Notes: generated by a model not told the origin, from the letters alone. Counted from the stretch's first letter, positions 1 to 7,411 are shown. The stretch: 47,014 nucleotides of DNA from JBEKIK01 sp050013075 (GCA_050013075.1 JBEKFZ010000028.1:1-47014); one strand, 5' to 3'. Translations and numbers: made by a program.

Positions 1-104
1 AAAGACAGATACCCAAAATCACAATCCTCACCGTTGCCCCCCTGTTGGGTGAGGCGATAAAGCGCATTCACCGCAATGAGTCGGTGAGCCACTTGTTTGG
101 GTAA
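1..104 (+). CDS. prs: Ribose-phosphate pyrophosphokinase, C-terminal end (partial)
   Basis: The frame running into the TAA at 102-104 encodes the last 33 residues of a protein whose 5' end lies outside the window. The readable tail includes APLLGEAIKRIHRNES and ends SHLFG, which matches the conserved C-terminus of PRPP synthetase. That enzyme makes 5-phosphoribosyl-1-diphosphate from ribose 5-phosphate and ATP for nucleotide, histidine and tryptophan synthesis. The position just before rplY and pth agrees with the common bacterial order prs-rplY-pth. Identification rests on the tail only; the catalytic part cannot be seen. Confidence 0.85.
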   Translation, partial: RQIPKITILTVAPLLGEAIKRIHRNESVSHLFG

Positions 105-198
105 TAAAAATCAAAAATTTCTTTGCCTGGGATTGTAATTCTTTGTTTTTCGGCCAAAATAATAGGTTTGTTATCTTTTTAAGATGCGAGAGATGTCC

Positions 199-834
199 AT
201 GGCCGAACAAATGCTTGTAGAACTTCGCGATCAGCGGGGAAAACTCAATAACCGCCGCCTGCGCCGCAACGGAAAAGTACCGGCCGTGCTATACGGGCAC
301 GGCGAGGAGAACGTTTGCCTGGGCGTTTCGGCCGAGACCCTAAGTGCGGCATTGCGGCACGGCAGCCGTCTGGTGGATTTGACCGGGGCGGTCAACGAGT
401 CGGCCTTTATCCGCGACGTGCAATGGGATACGTGGGGTACGCACGTTTTACACGTGGATTTTACCCGCATCTCGGCCGACGAAGTGGTTGAAGTCACTTT
501 GACCATCGAGCTGCGCGGCGAGGCCCCGGGCGTGCGCGAAGGCGGAGTCGTGGATCAGCTTATCCACGACGTGGCAATCTCCTGCCCGGCCGGCTCGATT
601 CCCGACAAATTGCAGGTGAACATCAACCACCTGAAACTCGAAGATAAAATCACCTTGGCGGAATTGCAAATACCCCAGGGCGCCAAACTCTTGGTCGAGG
701 ATCTGGAAGCCATCATCGTGCAGTGCGTGGTGCCGCTAGAACTGCCCGAAGAAGGGGCGGCCGAGGCCGCGGCGGGCGAACCCGAGGTCATCGGCGCAAA
801 GAAGGAGGAAGAAGGAGAGGAGAAGAAAGAGTAA
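199..834 (+). CDS. rplY: 50S ribosomal protein L25/TL5 (CTC family)
   Basis: A 211-aa protein starting MAEQMLVELRDQRGKLNNRR, typical of the long L25/CTC form: an N-terminal 5S-rRNA-binding beta-barrel (about residues 1-95, with VPAVLYGHG) and a C-terminal TL5 domain (about 100-185, including EAPGVREGGVV and CPAGSIPDKLQV). The tail after residue 185 is Ala/Glu/Lys-rich and probably disordered. Start choice: in-frame ATGs lie at 184, 193 and 199; the one at 199 is preferred because the family begins there and GAGAG at 188-192 gives a 6-nt Shine-Dalgarno spacing. It follows prs and lies 6 nt before pth, so co-transcription is likely. Confidence 0.95.
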   Translation: MAEQMLVELRDQRGKLNNRRLRRNGKVPAVLYGHGEENVCLGVSAETLSAALRHGSRLVDLTGAVNESAFIRDVQWDTWGTHVLHVDFTRISADEVVEVTLTIELRGEAPGVREGGVVDQLIHDVAISCPAGSIPDKLQVNINHLKLEDKITLAELQIPQGAKLLVEDLEAIIVQCVVPLELPEEGAAEAAAGEPEVIGAKKEEEGEEKKE

Positions 835-840
835 TTGCGT

Positions 841-1404
841 ATGAAACTTGTGGTTGGGCTGGGCAATCCAGGCCGGAAGTACCAGGGCACTCGGCACAAC
901 ATCGGCTACGCGATACTGGCCGAGTTGGGGAAAAAATACGGCGCGTCGTCGCCCAAGCACAAGTTCCACGGCGAGGTGATGGAAGCGGAAATCGGCGGAC
1001 AAAAGGCATTGCTCCTCAGCCCGCTGACGTACATGAACATAAGCGGACTGAGCGTGTCCGAGGCCAAGGCGTTTTACAAAATCCCGGACGAGGAAATGCT
1101 GGTTTTGTGCGACGATCTGAATTTGCCGCTGGGCAAATTGCGGATTCGCACGCAAGGGTCCTCGGGCGGACAAAAAGGGCTGGACGATATTATCCGCCGC
1201 TTGGGAAGCGAGAATTTCCCCCGCCTGCGCATGGGCGTCGGCTCGCCCCCGGAAGGTTGCGACTGGGCTGACTTCGTGCTCAGTAAATTTTTCGCGGAGG
1301 AAGTACCGCAAATTGAACAAGCCGTTGGCCGGGCGGTGGAGGCGGTAACCGCCTGGGCCCGCGACGGCATCGAATCGTGCATGAATCAGTATAATAGGGA
1401 TTAG
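841..1404 (+). CDS. pth: Peptidyl-tRNA hydrolase
   Basis: A 187-aa enzyme that cleaves the ester bond of peptidyl-tRNAs released from stalled ribosomes and so recycles tRNA. The N-terminus has GLGNPGRKY and GTRHNIGY; His19 corresponds to the catalytic histidine and Asn9 to the conserved asparagine, while the CDDLNLPLG segment near residue 90 supplies the conserved aspartate. Length is normal for bacterial Pth. The ATG at 841 is used; a TTG six bases earlier is less likely. It is only 6 nt from rplY. Oddity: the last two codons and the TAG stop lie inside a 7-bp tandem repeat array, so the present C-terminus may have been set by the repeat. Confidence 0.96.
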   Translation: MKLVVGLGNPGRKYQGTRHNIGYAILAELGKKYGASSPKHKFHGEVMEAEIGGQKALLLSPLTYMNISGLSVSEAKAFYKIPDEEMLVLCDDLNLPLGKLRIRTQGSSGGQKGLDDIIRRLGSENFPRLRMGVGSPPEGCDWADFVLSKFFAEEVPQIEQAVGRAVEAVTAWARDGIESCMNQYNRD

Positions 1405-1423
1405 GGATTAGAGATTAGAGAAG
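1396..1423. repeat. 7-bp tandem array, AGGGATT type
   Basis: Four consecutive 7-mers (AGGGATT, AGGGATT, AGAGATT, AGAGAAG) start inside the last codons of pth and contain its TAG stop. One of many arrays in this window that keep a 7-bp phase with different unit sequences. Confidence 0.85.
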
Positions 1424-1424
1424 C

Positions 1425-1551
1425 AAAAATTGTAAAGCCGCGACGGGCACCAACCGAAGGTTGGTCGGTCGCGCTTGGTTGAAAAAAATTGTAAAGCCGC
1501 GACGGGCACCAACGGGCACCATGCGATAGCATGGTCGGTTGGTCGGTCGCG
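1425..1551. repeat. Two related hairpins with GGGCACC/GGTCGG modules, the second nested
   Basis: A 30-bp stretch (about 1425-1454 and 1484-1513) is repeated, each copy leading into a palindrome. The first hairpin (1439-1473) has stem ends CGCGAC and GTCGCG around one GGGCACC...GGTCGG module. The second (1498-1551) has the same ends but holds two such modules, one in the loop of the other: GGGCACC-AAC-GGGCACC-ATGC, a GATA loop, then GCAT-GGTCGG-TT-GGTCGG. It lies between pth and rpsF, where the RNA could fold strongly. Confidence 0.85.
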
Positions 1552-1588
1552 ATACTAAATAACGATTATTTCCAAGAGGAGCGATGCC

Positions 1589-2041
1589 TTGGCTCAAAAC
1601 GTATATGAAGGCTTGTTTATTTTGGACTCGAACCGCTACGGGCACGATCCCGATGGGGTATCGGGCCAAATTCCCGCCCTGATTCAAAAGCTCGGCGGCG
1701 AAATTCTGGTCAGCCGGCTGTGGGAGGAACGCCGCCTGTCATATCCCATCAAAGGACAACGCAAGGGGACCTATTGGCTGATCTATTTCCGGCTCGATAC
1801 CAACCAATTGGCCGAAGTAAAGAAGCAATGCCAGATCAATGAAAACCTCTTGCGGGGATTGTTCCTGAAGGTCGAACCCCGTATCGTGGACGCCTTGGTC
1901 GAACATGCCCGATCGGCCCCGGCAGTGACCCCGGTCGAAGAGGCCCCCCCTGTCAAGGATAAAATCATTGCCACGGTGCAACTGGACCCCGAGGAATTGG
2001 CGGTCAGCATCGACGCGGTTGAAGCGGTTGAAGAGGAATAA
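1589..2041 (+). CDS. rpsF: 30S ribosomal protein S6
   Basis: A 150-aa S6 protein beginning AQNVYEGLFILDSNRY, with the ferredoxin-like fold segments RLSYPIKGQRKGTYWLIYF and CQINENLLRGLFLKVE. S6 sits on the platform of the small subunit, normally paired with S18. The family start fits a TTG at 1589 with an AAGAGGA Shine-Dalgarno at 1574-1580 (8-nt spacing). An ATG at 1584 lies between them but in another frame, an unusual arrangement that could lower initiation at the TTG. A C-terminal extension after about residue 105 is Val/Glu-rich. It is followed by ssb after 25 nt, the usual rpsF-ssb pairing; rpsR is not in this cluster. Confidence 0.94.
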   Translation: MAQNVYEGLFILDSNRYGHDPDGVSGQIPALIQKLGGEILVSRLWEERRLSYPIKGQRKGTYWLIYFRLDTNQLAEVKKQCQINENLLRGLFLKVEPRIVDALVEHARSAPAVTPVEEAPPVKDKIIATVQLDPEELAVSIDAVEAVEEE

Positions 2042-2066
2042 GAGGGAAAAACAGGAGCAAATAATC

Positions 2067-2537
2067 ATGGCCAGTTTTAATCGTGTCATCCTGGTCGGAA
2101 ATTTGACCCGCGACCCGGAAATACGCTACATTCCAAGCGGTTCCGCGGTGGCCGACGTCGGGCTGGCCGTCAACGACCGCCGGAAAAACGCCAACGGCGA
2201 ATGGATCGAGGAAGTGACGTTTGTCGACGTCGTTCTTTGGGGTCGCACGGCCGAAGTGGCCGGTGAATATCTAAGCAAGGGATCACCGGTACTGATCGAA
2301 GGCCGGTTGAAACTCGACTCCTGGGAAGGCCAAGACGGGCAGAAACGCACGAAGATGAGAGTGGTATGCGAGCGGATGCAGATGCTCGGGTCCAAGGGCG
2401 AAGGCCGCGGCCAAACGGCGGCCCCGGCCGGCAAGCCCGCCGCACGGCAGGATTCCGAATACTCCCAGCCCGCCCCGAGCGAAGATTTCGGCCCCCCGCC
2501 CTCCGAATCGCCCGGCGGAGAAGATATCCCGTTTTAA
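2067..2537 (+). CDS. ssb: Single-stranded DNA-binding protein
   Basis: A 156-aa SSB. The OB-fold starts MASFNRVILVGNLTRDPEIR and includes VADVGLAVNDRR, TFVDVVLWGRTAEVAGEYLSKG and VLIEGRLKLDSW; the low-complexity linker (about residues 113-148) ends in the acidic tip GGEDIPF that SSB uses to recruit repair and replication partners. The ATG at 2067 has AGGAG at 2053-2057 at a suitable distance. SSB coats single strands during replication, recombination and repair. It is the middle gene of rpsF-ssb-rplI-dnaB; a 127-bp MITE-like element lies between it and rplI. Confidence 0.97.
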   Translation: MASFNRVILVGNLTRDPEIRYIPSGSAVADVGLAVNDRRKNANGEWIEEVTFVDVVLWGRTAEVAGEYLSKGSPVLIEGRLKLDSWEGQDGQKRTKMRVVCERMQMLGSKGEGRGQTAAPAGKPAARQDSEYSQPAPSEDFGPPPSESPGGEDIPF

Positions 2538-2562
2538 TTATTTAATGTTATTATCCTTCGTT

Positions 2563-2689
2563 TATTGAGTCTCAGAAAAAGAATGTTGTGGAAAAACATC
2601 AGAGCCGGGGCGTGTCGCCCCGGCATTTCCGGGCCGACACGGCCCGGCTCTGATGAAAAAATACGACATTATTTACCTGATACCCAATA
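2563..2689. mobile_element. MITE-like element, copy 1 (127 bp)
   Basis: The element starts TATTGAGTCTCAG and ends with the near inverse CTGATACCCAATA, so both ends begin with TA, as expected for elements that target TA. The core at 2600-2652 folds as an outer CAGAGCC/GGCTCTG stem enclosing two hairpins, CCGGGGCG-TGT-CGCCCCGG and CCGGGCCG-ACA-CGGCCCGG. The same layout recurs at 9681-9807 (inverted) and 24423-24547. It encodes no protein. Confidence 0.85.
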
Positions 2690-2740
2690 GCCCCGGAGCT
2701 TGCTCCGTGAGGTTTTCCCATAAATGCAAGGCACAATCCC

Positions 2741-3295
2741 ATGGCAAGTACAAGTACGGAAACACCCGTAAACAATAAAGTTCGGCGTCGCGGCAAGCGA
2801 TTGCCCAAGGGGCCGCACGGCGGCGTGGAACTGCTGTTGATTCAGCCCGTGGAACATCTGGGCAAGCAGGGCGATGTGGTAGAAGTCAAGCGCGGTTTCG
2901 CCATGAACTATCTTATTCCCCAAGGCCTGGCCACGATCGCCACCGATCACCACAAGCGAATGGTGGAAAAACACCGGGCGCAACTGGAAGCCATCGAAAA
3001 GGCCCGCCTGGCCGGTCTGCAAGGCCTGGCCGCCGATCTGGCCAAGCAAAGCATCACCATCGAAGCCAACGCCAACGACGAGGGGCACCTTTACGGCTCG
3101 GTCAACGCCGTGGACGTATCCAACGCCCTGAAACGCGCCGGGTTCCATATCGCCGCCGACCAGGTGCGGCTAGAAGGCCCGCTAAAGGAGTTGGGCCTTT
3201 ACACCATTAAAATCCATTTCGGCTCGAGCGTGGACGCCGAGGTGAAAATCTGGGTCGTCCCATCGGTGACCGAAGACGAAACACCTGCGAATTAA
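2741..3295 (+). CDS. rplI: 50S ribosomal protein L9
   Basis: A 184-aa L9. The N-terminal 23S-rRNA-binding domain starts near residue 27 (VELLLIQPVEHLGKQGDVV, then VKRGFAMNYLIPQGLA), followed by a long connecting helix (about 65-105) and the C-terminal domain with GHLYGSVNAVDVSNAL. About 26 extra basic residues precede the usual L9 start (MASTSTETPVNNKVRRRGKR), giving a longer protein than the common 150 aa. The ATG at 2741 is the first in frame after the MITE-like element and has CAAGG 9 nt upstream. A strong terminator follows the gene at 3384. Confidence 0.95.
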   Translation: MASTSTETPVNNKVRRRGKRLPKGPHGGVELLLIQPVEHLGKQGDVVEVKRGFAMNYLIPQGLATIATDHHKRMVEKHRAQLEAIEKARLAGLQGLAADLAKQSITIEANANDEGHLYGSVNAVDVSNALKRAGFHIAADQVRLEGPLKELGLYTIKIHFGSSVDAEVKIWVVPSVTEDETPAN

Positions 3296-3304
3296 TCGCA
3301 GTCA

Positions 3305-3383
3305 CCTCTCCCGACCAACCGACCATGCCGACCACGGCTACGCCGCGGTGCCCGATGGTGCCCGGAGAGGGTTAGGGTGAGGG
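3305..3383. repeat. Nested palindromic repeat (CTCTCC...GGAGAGGG family)
   Basis: Outer arms CCTCTCC (3305-3311) and GGAGAGGG (3364-3371) are followed by TTAGGGTGAGGG. Between the arms sit three CGACC half-modules and two GGTGCCC half-modules, arranged as palindromes placed in each other's loops, with CGGC-TAC-GCCG innermost. Related copies lie at 11870-11996 and 15918-15955. Confidence 0.8.
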
Positions 3384-3415
3384 AGCCCAGGGATTGCAAT
3401 CCCTGGGCTTTTTTT
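3384..3415 (+). terminator. Rho-independent terminator after rplI
   Basis: A perfect 10-bp stem, AGCCCAGGGA / TCCCTGGGCT, with a 6-nt loop is followed by seven T residues (3409-3415). It ends transcription of the prs...rplI run and suggests dnaB has its own promoter. Confidence 0.9.
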
Positions 3416-3578
3416 ACACATTGATATTAGTTTGAAGTGGGTAAATAATGGATTTTGGGTAATTTCCCCCTTTTGTATAAAAATAATTTTACACAATCCA
3501 ACATGGTCCAGCAATTCCAAGCCGGGAACACCTGATCGGCTGGTTGTCAAAGTTAGAGTAAAGTTCTATATTCGTTGA

Positions 3579-3636
3579 GACAGGCAAGAATGCCTGTCCT
3601 CCTGAACTCTGAATCCTGAACCCTGAACTCTGAACC
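3579..3636. repeat. GACAGGCA hairpin plus 7-bp array directly before dnaB
   Basis: The inverted repeat GACAGGCA...TGCCTGTC (3579-3598) is followed by five in-phase heptamers, CTGAACT, CTGAATC, CTGAACC, CTGAACT, CTGAACC (3602-3636). The array ends 11 nt before the dnaB ATG and occupies the place where a ribosome-binding site is expected. Confidence 0.9.
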
Positions 3637-3647
3637 CTTTGGTCGCC

Positions 3648-5081
3648 ATGGCCACGTCAGCTAGAGCCGATGCGCCGCACTCCGCCGGCCGCTTGACATC
3701 CGAGATCCTCGACCGGCTGCCGCCGCAAAATCTGGACGCCGAAAAAGCGGTCATCGGCAGCCTGCTTTTAGACGGTAATCTATGCGATGAGATCGCCTTG
3801 ATTCTCCATGCCGAGGATTTTTACGCCGACGCCAACCAGAAACTCTATCGCCACCTGCTGGCCATGCACGGCACCGGCAAGCGGATCGACGCCATGCTCT
3901 TGGTCGAGCAACTCAAGCAGGCGGGCGATTTCGAGGCCATGGGCGGGGCGGCATATCTGGCCGAGGTGGCCCAATCGGTGCCTTATGCGGCCAACGCCGT
4001 TTATTACGCCCAGATCGTCCGCGAAAAAGCCACGCTGCGGGACCTGATCCACGCCGGCACCGAAATCCTCCGCGACGCCTACGACACCACGGTCGAGCCC
4101 GATGAAATCGTCAGCCAGGCGGAGCAAAAAATCTTCGCCGTACACGATCAGCGATCCGTCGATCAGGTAACGAACATCCAGGACCTGTTGGTCGAGGCCT
4201 TCGACCGCATCGACGCCCGGCTCCAGCGCGGCGAAGGCGTGGGCATACCCACCGGGTTCCACGACCTGGACAATCTGACCGGCGGCCTGCACGATTCGGA
4301 ACTGAACATACTCGCCGCCCGGCCCAGCATGGGCAAAACCGCCTTGGCCACGAACATCGCCGAAAACGTGACCATTACCGGCAACGTCACCACGCTGTTC
4401 GTGAGCCTGGAAATGGCCCGGCTCGAACTGGCCCAGCGCATGCTCTGTTCGCAGGGCCACATCGACGCCAACAAATTCCGCAGCGGGTTCCTGTCGGGCG
4501 ACGATCGGCGGAAACTGGTCGAGGCCTCGGCCAAGCTGGGCAAGGCCCCGCTGTTTGTCGACGACACGCCTTCCCGCTCGGTAACCGAAATCGCCGCCTG
4601 TGCACGCCGCATGAAGCGCAAGCACAACCTCGGACTGCTAGTGATCGATTATCTGCAGCTCATCCAGCCCGACGATCCACGCGATCCGCGCCAGGAACAA
4701 GTGGCCAAAATGGCCCGGCGATTGAAAATCCTCTCCCGCGAATTGAAAATCCCCATCCTTTGCCTGGCCCAGTTGAACCGCCAGGCCGAGCCCGGCAAGG
4801 AAGGGCACCGGCCCAGGCTCAGCCACCTCCGCGAGTCCGGGGCGATCGAACAAGACGCCGACGTGGTGATGTTCATCCACCGCGAGGAATACTATCAAGA
4901 CCGCGAAGAAGCCCAACAGGCGGGCACGTCCGGCATGGCCGAGGTGATGGTGGCCAAACAGCGCAACGGCCAAAGCGGCGTGAGCGTCAAACTCGCCTGG
5001 TTCTCCAAGTTCACTCGCTTCGAAAACTTCGCCCAAAAACCCTACGAAGAATTTTCCGAATACGCGGCGGAAGAATTTTAG
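3648..5081 (+). CDS. dnaB: Replicative DNA helicase DnaB
   Basis: A 477-aa hexameric helicase that unwinds DNA at the fork and recruits primase. The N-terminal primase-interacting domain begins at PPQNLDAEKAVIGSLLLD (about 26-43). The RecA-like C-terminal domain has Walker A ARPSMGKTAL (about 222-231), Walker B LLVIDYLQLI (about 330-340) and the DnaB segment LSHLRESGAIEQDADVVMFI. No intein is present. The ATG at 3648 is preferred, though a TTG at 3639 is in frame. No Shine-Dalgarno is visible, because a 7-bp repeat array fills the upstream position. The gene closes the ribosomal/replication cluster. Confidence 0.97.
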   Translation: MATSARADAPHSAGRLTSEILDRLPPQNLDAEKAVIGSLLLDGNLCDEIALILHAEDFYADANQKLYRHLLAMHGTGKRIDAMLLVEQLKQAGDFEAMGGAAYLAEVAQSVPYAANAVYYAQIVREKATLRDLIHAGTEILRDAYDTTVEPDEIVSQAEQKIFAVHDQRSVDQVTNIQDLLVEAFDRIDARLQRGEGVGIPTGFHDLDNLTGGLHDSELNILAARPSMGKTALATNIAENVTITGNVTTLFVSLEMARLELAQRMLCSQGHIDANKFRSGFLSGDDRRKLVEASAKLGKAPLFVDDTPSRSVTEIAACARRMKRKHNLGLLVIDYLQLIQPDDPRDPRQEQVAKMARRLKILSRELKIPILCLAQLNRQAEPGKEGHRPRLSHLRESGAIEQDADVVMFIHREEYYQDREEAQQAGTSGMAEVMVAKQRNGQSGVSVKLAWFSKFTRFENFAQKPYEEFSEYAAEEF

Positions 5082-5092
5082 CATGGTGAAAA

Positions 5093-5140
5093 GTGGACGG
5101 TGGGCAGTGGGCGGGAAAATACTGCTGGGCAAGCCAGCAG
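5093..5140. repeat. Short GTGGGCA 7-bp array plus CTGCTGG hairpin
   Basis: GTGGACG, GTGGGCA, GTGGGCG (5093-5113) is followed by the palindrome CTGCTGG-GCAAG-CCAGCAG (5122-5140). The unit resembles the reverse complement of the CCACTGT array at 34373. The pair lies just after the dnaB stop. Confidence 0.75.
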
Positions 5141-5356
5141 TGGCACATGGCGGAACTGGTCAGCTTGGCGAAGACGGGTAGTCACCTTGAGAAAATCATA
5201 TTCAAGATCGTAACTGACTTGGTCATTCTTGACGCGACCTGGTAGTAGTGGTCTTGGTCTATGCCCTGTTTACAGCAATTCCCTTGGGTGAAATCCTGTC
5301 TTTTGCACTCATAATTCTAGTGGCTGCGGTCCGGTTCCACCCGCGAAGAGGGAAGA

Positions 5357-5749
5357 TTACAGCATGGTTAGTATCATTAAGACTAATCTGCGGACAAACC
5401 CCGGTAAAAGAGCCAGCCCTACAATATCTGTAAAAATTCCCGGCAGAATGAGCAGTCCCCCCGCAAGCAAGAGTAAAAATTTATCCATCACTATGTCGTT
5501 AATGTTGTTTTGTTCGATGTTATTAAATTTATCCATCACTATGTCGCCGAGGATGTTTTGTTCGATGTTATTACGGATAAGAGACCCGTATCGAAGTAAT
5601 ACGTAGCAAATCAGCACCAACCCGAGCATCGTCGTTCCGAACATTTGGTAAAAGGAGAATTTCCAACCCGCGTAATCCACCATAAGTACGAGTGATGAAA
5701 TATCAATGATAAGTAAAGCAATCAGAAAAAAAATGAGAAACCTAAACAC
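5357..5749 (-). CDS. FxsA-like cytoplasmic membrane protein with internal duplication
   Basis: About 130 aa with three or four hydrophobic segments. The segment LLLLAGGLLILPGIFTDIVG followed by LALLPGFVRR matches the conserved FxsA core, a family named for relieving F-plasmid exclusion of phage T7; its molecular role is unclear. The start chosen is GTG at 5749, which has GGGAG 7 nt upstream; a TTG at 5776 is in frame but lacks a ribosome-binding site. Oddity: a 16-residue block (NNIEQNILGDIVMDKF) is followed by a near copy, from a 48-bp tandem duplication at 5477-5572. This lengthens the segment before the conserved core. Base composition is AT-richer than the neighbouring genes. Confidence 0.75.
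   Translation of the reverse strand: MFRFLIFFLIALLIIDISSLVLMVDYAGWKFSFYQMFGTTMLGLVLICYVLLRYGSLIRNNIEQNILGDIVMDKFNNIEQNNINDIVMDKFLLLLAGGLLILPGIFTDIVGLALLPGFVRRLVLMILTML
5477..5572. repeat. 48-bp in-frame tandem duplication in the FxsA-like gene
   Basis: Units at 5477-5524 and 5525-5572 share their first 21 and last 18 or so bases and differ in a few central positions. The length is a multiple of three and the frame stays open. Confidence 0.9.
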
Positions 5750-5984
5750 TTTACAACTCCCTTTGGAATTGTTCAAAGGATTGACTGGGGATAAAACACC
5801 CCCTCCAGATGCGAACCATTTCCAGGACCGTTGGTACTGCTGATTAAACCTTTATTTTAGTCATTTCAGGAGAAAATTCAACTTTTATTTTATTTGTTTC
5901 CCAGTGTCAGGCAGCAGATACAACCAAAGTACGTACAATAAGGCAATTTTATGAGGGTTTTTTGGGTTATAGCATCTCACTTAA

Positions 5985-6134
5985 ATAAGTAATCGATATG
6001 TTAAACTTCTTTCCGGCGCGGTTTCCAAGGCTGCTAAAGCTGATGAAAAACAGCAATTGTTGGAAGAAATCAATGCGTTCATCACAGCCGCAAATCCTGG
6101 CGAAGTGCCTATTACGAAGGGGCCAAGAAAATGA
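5985..6134 (+). pseudogene. Possible gene remnant or very short ORF
   Basis: One frame is open from 5985 to TGA at 6132-6134 and reads like a protein C-terminus, with KADEKQQLLEEINAF and ANPGEVPITKGPRK, but it has no ATG/GTG/TTG start with a ribosome-binding site. It lies in an AT-rich stretch of about 600 bp (5750-6345) with no convincing gene. It could be the decayed end of a lost gene. I do not recognise the family. Confidence 0.25.
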
Positions 6135-6267
6135 TGCTCAGGAGAGTATATACCAAGTAGATTATAAAAAAGTGACATCACTGATATTTACGGATCGAGG
6201 GAGAATGCTAGCATGTCATAAAGGGCTTAACGGATCGAAGACGGCAAGTGAAAAAGATGCTGGCTAA

Positions 6268-6327
6268 GGGGATAGTCCCATTTTTACCGACCATGCAAGC
6301 ATGGTGCTTGAAAAAAGGGGATAGTCC
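6268..6327. repeat. GGGGATAGTCC direct repeats flanking a CCGACC hairpin
   Basis: GGGGATAGTCC occurs at 6268-6278 and 6317-6327. Between them lies the hairpin CCGACC-ATGC-AA-GCAT-GGTGC (6287-6308), a single copy of the module that is nested elsewhere. A related GGGGACTGTC...GACAGTCCCC hairpin lies in the TMTC-like gene at 32097-32141. Confidence 0.7.
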
Positions 6328-6345
6328 TCAAGAAATTGTTACCCT

Positions 6346-7278
6346 TTAGTTGCCGACGAAAATTCCCGTGGCGTACCAAATGCCGTTGGAACCGCGTTTC
6401 ATGTCGTAACCGAAGCTGCGCTGGGGCGAACGAACAGCGCTCCAATGTCCGGAGGATTGCCGCCAGGAATGGACGCACTCCTCGGCGGCATCGACTAGAT
6501 TTTGGCCCGGCCAACTTTCGGCGCAGACCTCGCGGGCCGACGAGCCGTTCAACCGCGACATGACGCGATGAAAACGCGATTCCCAAAAGTGATGTCCTTG
6601 AAGGCGAATGTCGGCCTGGTATTGCGAGTGATCCCGCGTTTCCTCGAGCAAATACGGGCTGAGTTCGCCATCGGCGCTGGCCGGCTTTTCCGGATGGGTT
6701 CGCACGGCGTAGATCAGCGTGCGTTGCGTCAGCGTGCCGGGCGGCAGGGTTAGAATCACCGCCATCTTTTCCGGCGTGTACCAGAGACTCCCCGCAATGG
6801 GAAACGTGCTGACCACCGTGCCGTAGACTTGCGAATCCGGTTGCCGATAATCGATAATGGCGACACCCGGCTTGCCCAGCATTTCCTTGAAGGCCTCGTG
6901 CTCCAATAAGACCGTTTTTTTGCCGTCCACGATAATCGAGGCATCCAAGGGCGCTTGCAGGCAAACGTAATCTTGCAGCTTGGAACGCACCATGGGATCG
7001 TCCAGCGTTTCGGACTTGAAACGATCGCAGTCGCGGTTGCCCGGATCGCGGAAATAAATCACAAGCATTTTGCCTTGCCGCTGGGCGATCCGCACGGCCC
7101 GGGCGTAATCGTCGTGCCAATTGATCGACGCGATCTCGTCGCTGGCTTTTTCGGAATGTTCCACAATGTCGTCCGAGCAAAACGATTCAATCTCCTGGGA
7201 ACATGCGTACATCGAAAGTCCGACAAGCAACAAACCGATTGCCATGAAAGTGCCGGTTAAAAAAATTGATCTCTTCAT
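6346..7278 (-). CDS. Exported thioredoxin-like protein with an unassigned C-terminal domain
   Basis: A 310-aa protein with an N-terminal signal/anchor (KRSIFLTGTFMAIGLLLVGL) and a Cys (residue 26, YACSQ) that could be a lipidation site. Residues about 52-160 look thioredoxin-fold: WHDDYARAVRIAQRQGKMLV then IYFRDPGNRDCDRFKSETL, as in exported Trx-like proteins, but with a single Cys rather than CxxC, so disulfide exchange is doubtful. The C-terminal part (about 225-310) ends SWRQSSGHWSAV...FGYDMKRGSNGIWYATGIF, which recalls short CAP/SCP-like tails in planctomycete exported proteins (from memory). The start at 7278 has GGAGAG 5-6 nt upstream. Function unknown. Confidence 0.7.
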   Translation of the reverse strand: MKRSIFLTGTFMAIGLLLVGLSMYACSQEIESFCSDDIVEHSEKASDEIASINWHDDYARAVRIAQRQGKMLVIYFRDPGNRDCDRFKSETLDDPMVRSKLQDYVCLQAPLDASIIVDGKKTVLLEHEAFKEMLGKPGVAIIDYRQPDSQVYGTVVSTFPIAGSLWYTPEKMAVILTLPPGTLTQRTLIYAVRTHPEKPASADGELSPYLLEETRDHSQYQADIRLQGHHFWESRFHRVMSRLNGSSAREVCAESWPGQNLVDAAEECVHSWRQSSGHWSAVRSPQRSFGYDMKRGSNGIWYATGIFVGN

Positions 7279-7325
7279 TTTTTTCTCTCCTATCACTGTG
7301 GTCGTTAAGGATACTGAGTTGCGCC

Positions 7326-7411
7326 GATCTATAGGCAAATCACTGGGGGCTTATATATTTACAGGGGGGGTGCGCAGACCGAGTTGTCAGATTGATTGGG
7401 GCCTATAGATC
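7326..7411. repeat. 86-bp inverted-repeat element with GATCTATAGGC ends
   Basis: GATCTATAGGC (7326-7336) and its exact inverse GCCTATAGATC (7401-7411) bound an 86-bp stretch, and similarity continues inward (AAATCA versus CCCAATCA). It starts 47 bp upstream of the - strand gene at 7278. A second hairpin, TTACCAA...TTGGTAA, lies at 7508-7532. Nothing else is seen in the 426-bp gap 7279-7704. Confidence 0.7.

Noticed and set aside
736..1320. A 194-aa antisense frame in pth
   Set aside because: A shadow of a well-identified gene.
5147..5433. Short + strand frames after dnaB, 32 aa (from 5147) and 61 aa (from 5248)
   Set aside because: They lack ribosome-binding sites and family similarity, and the second overlaps the FxsA-like gene on the other strand.
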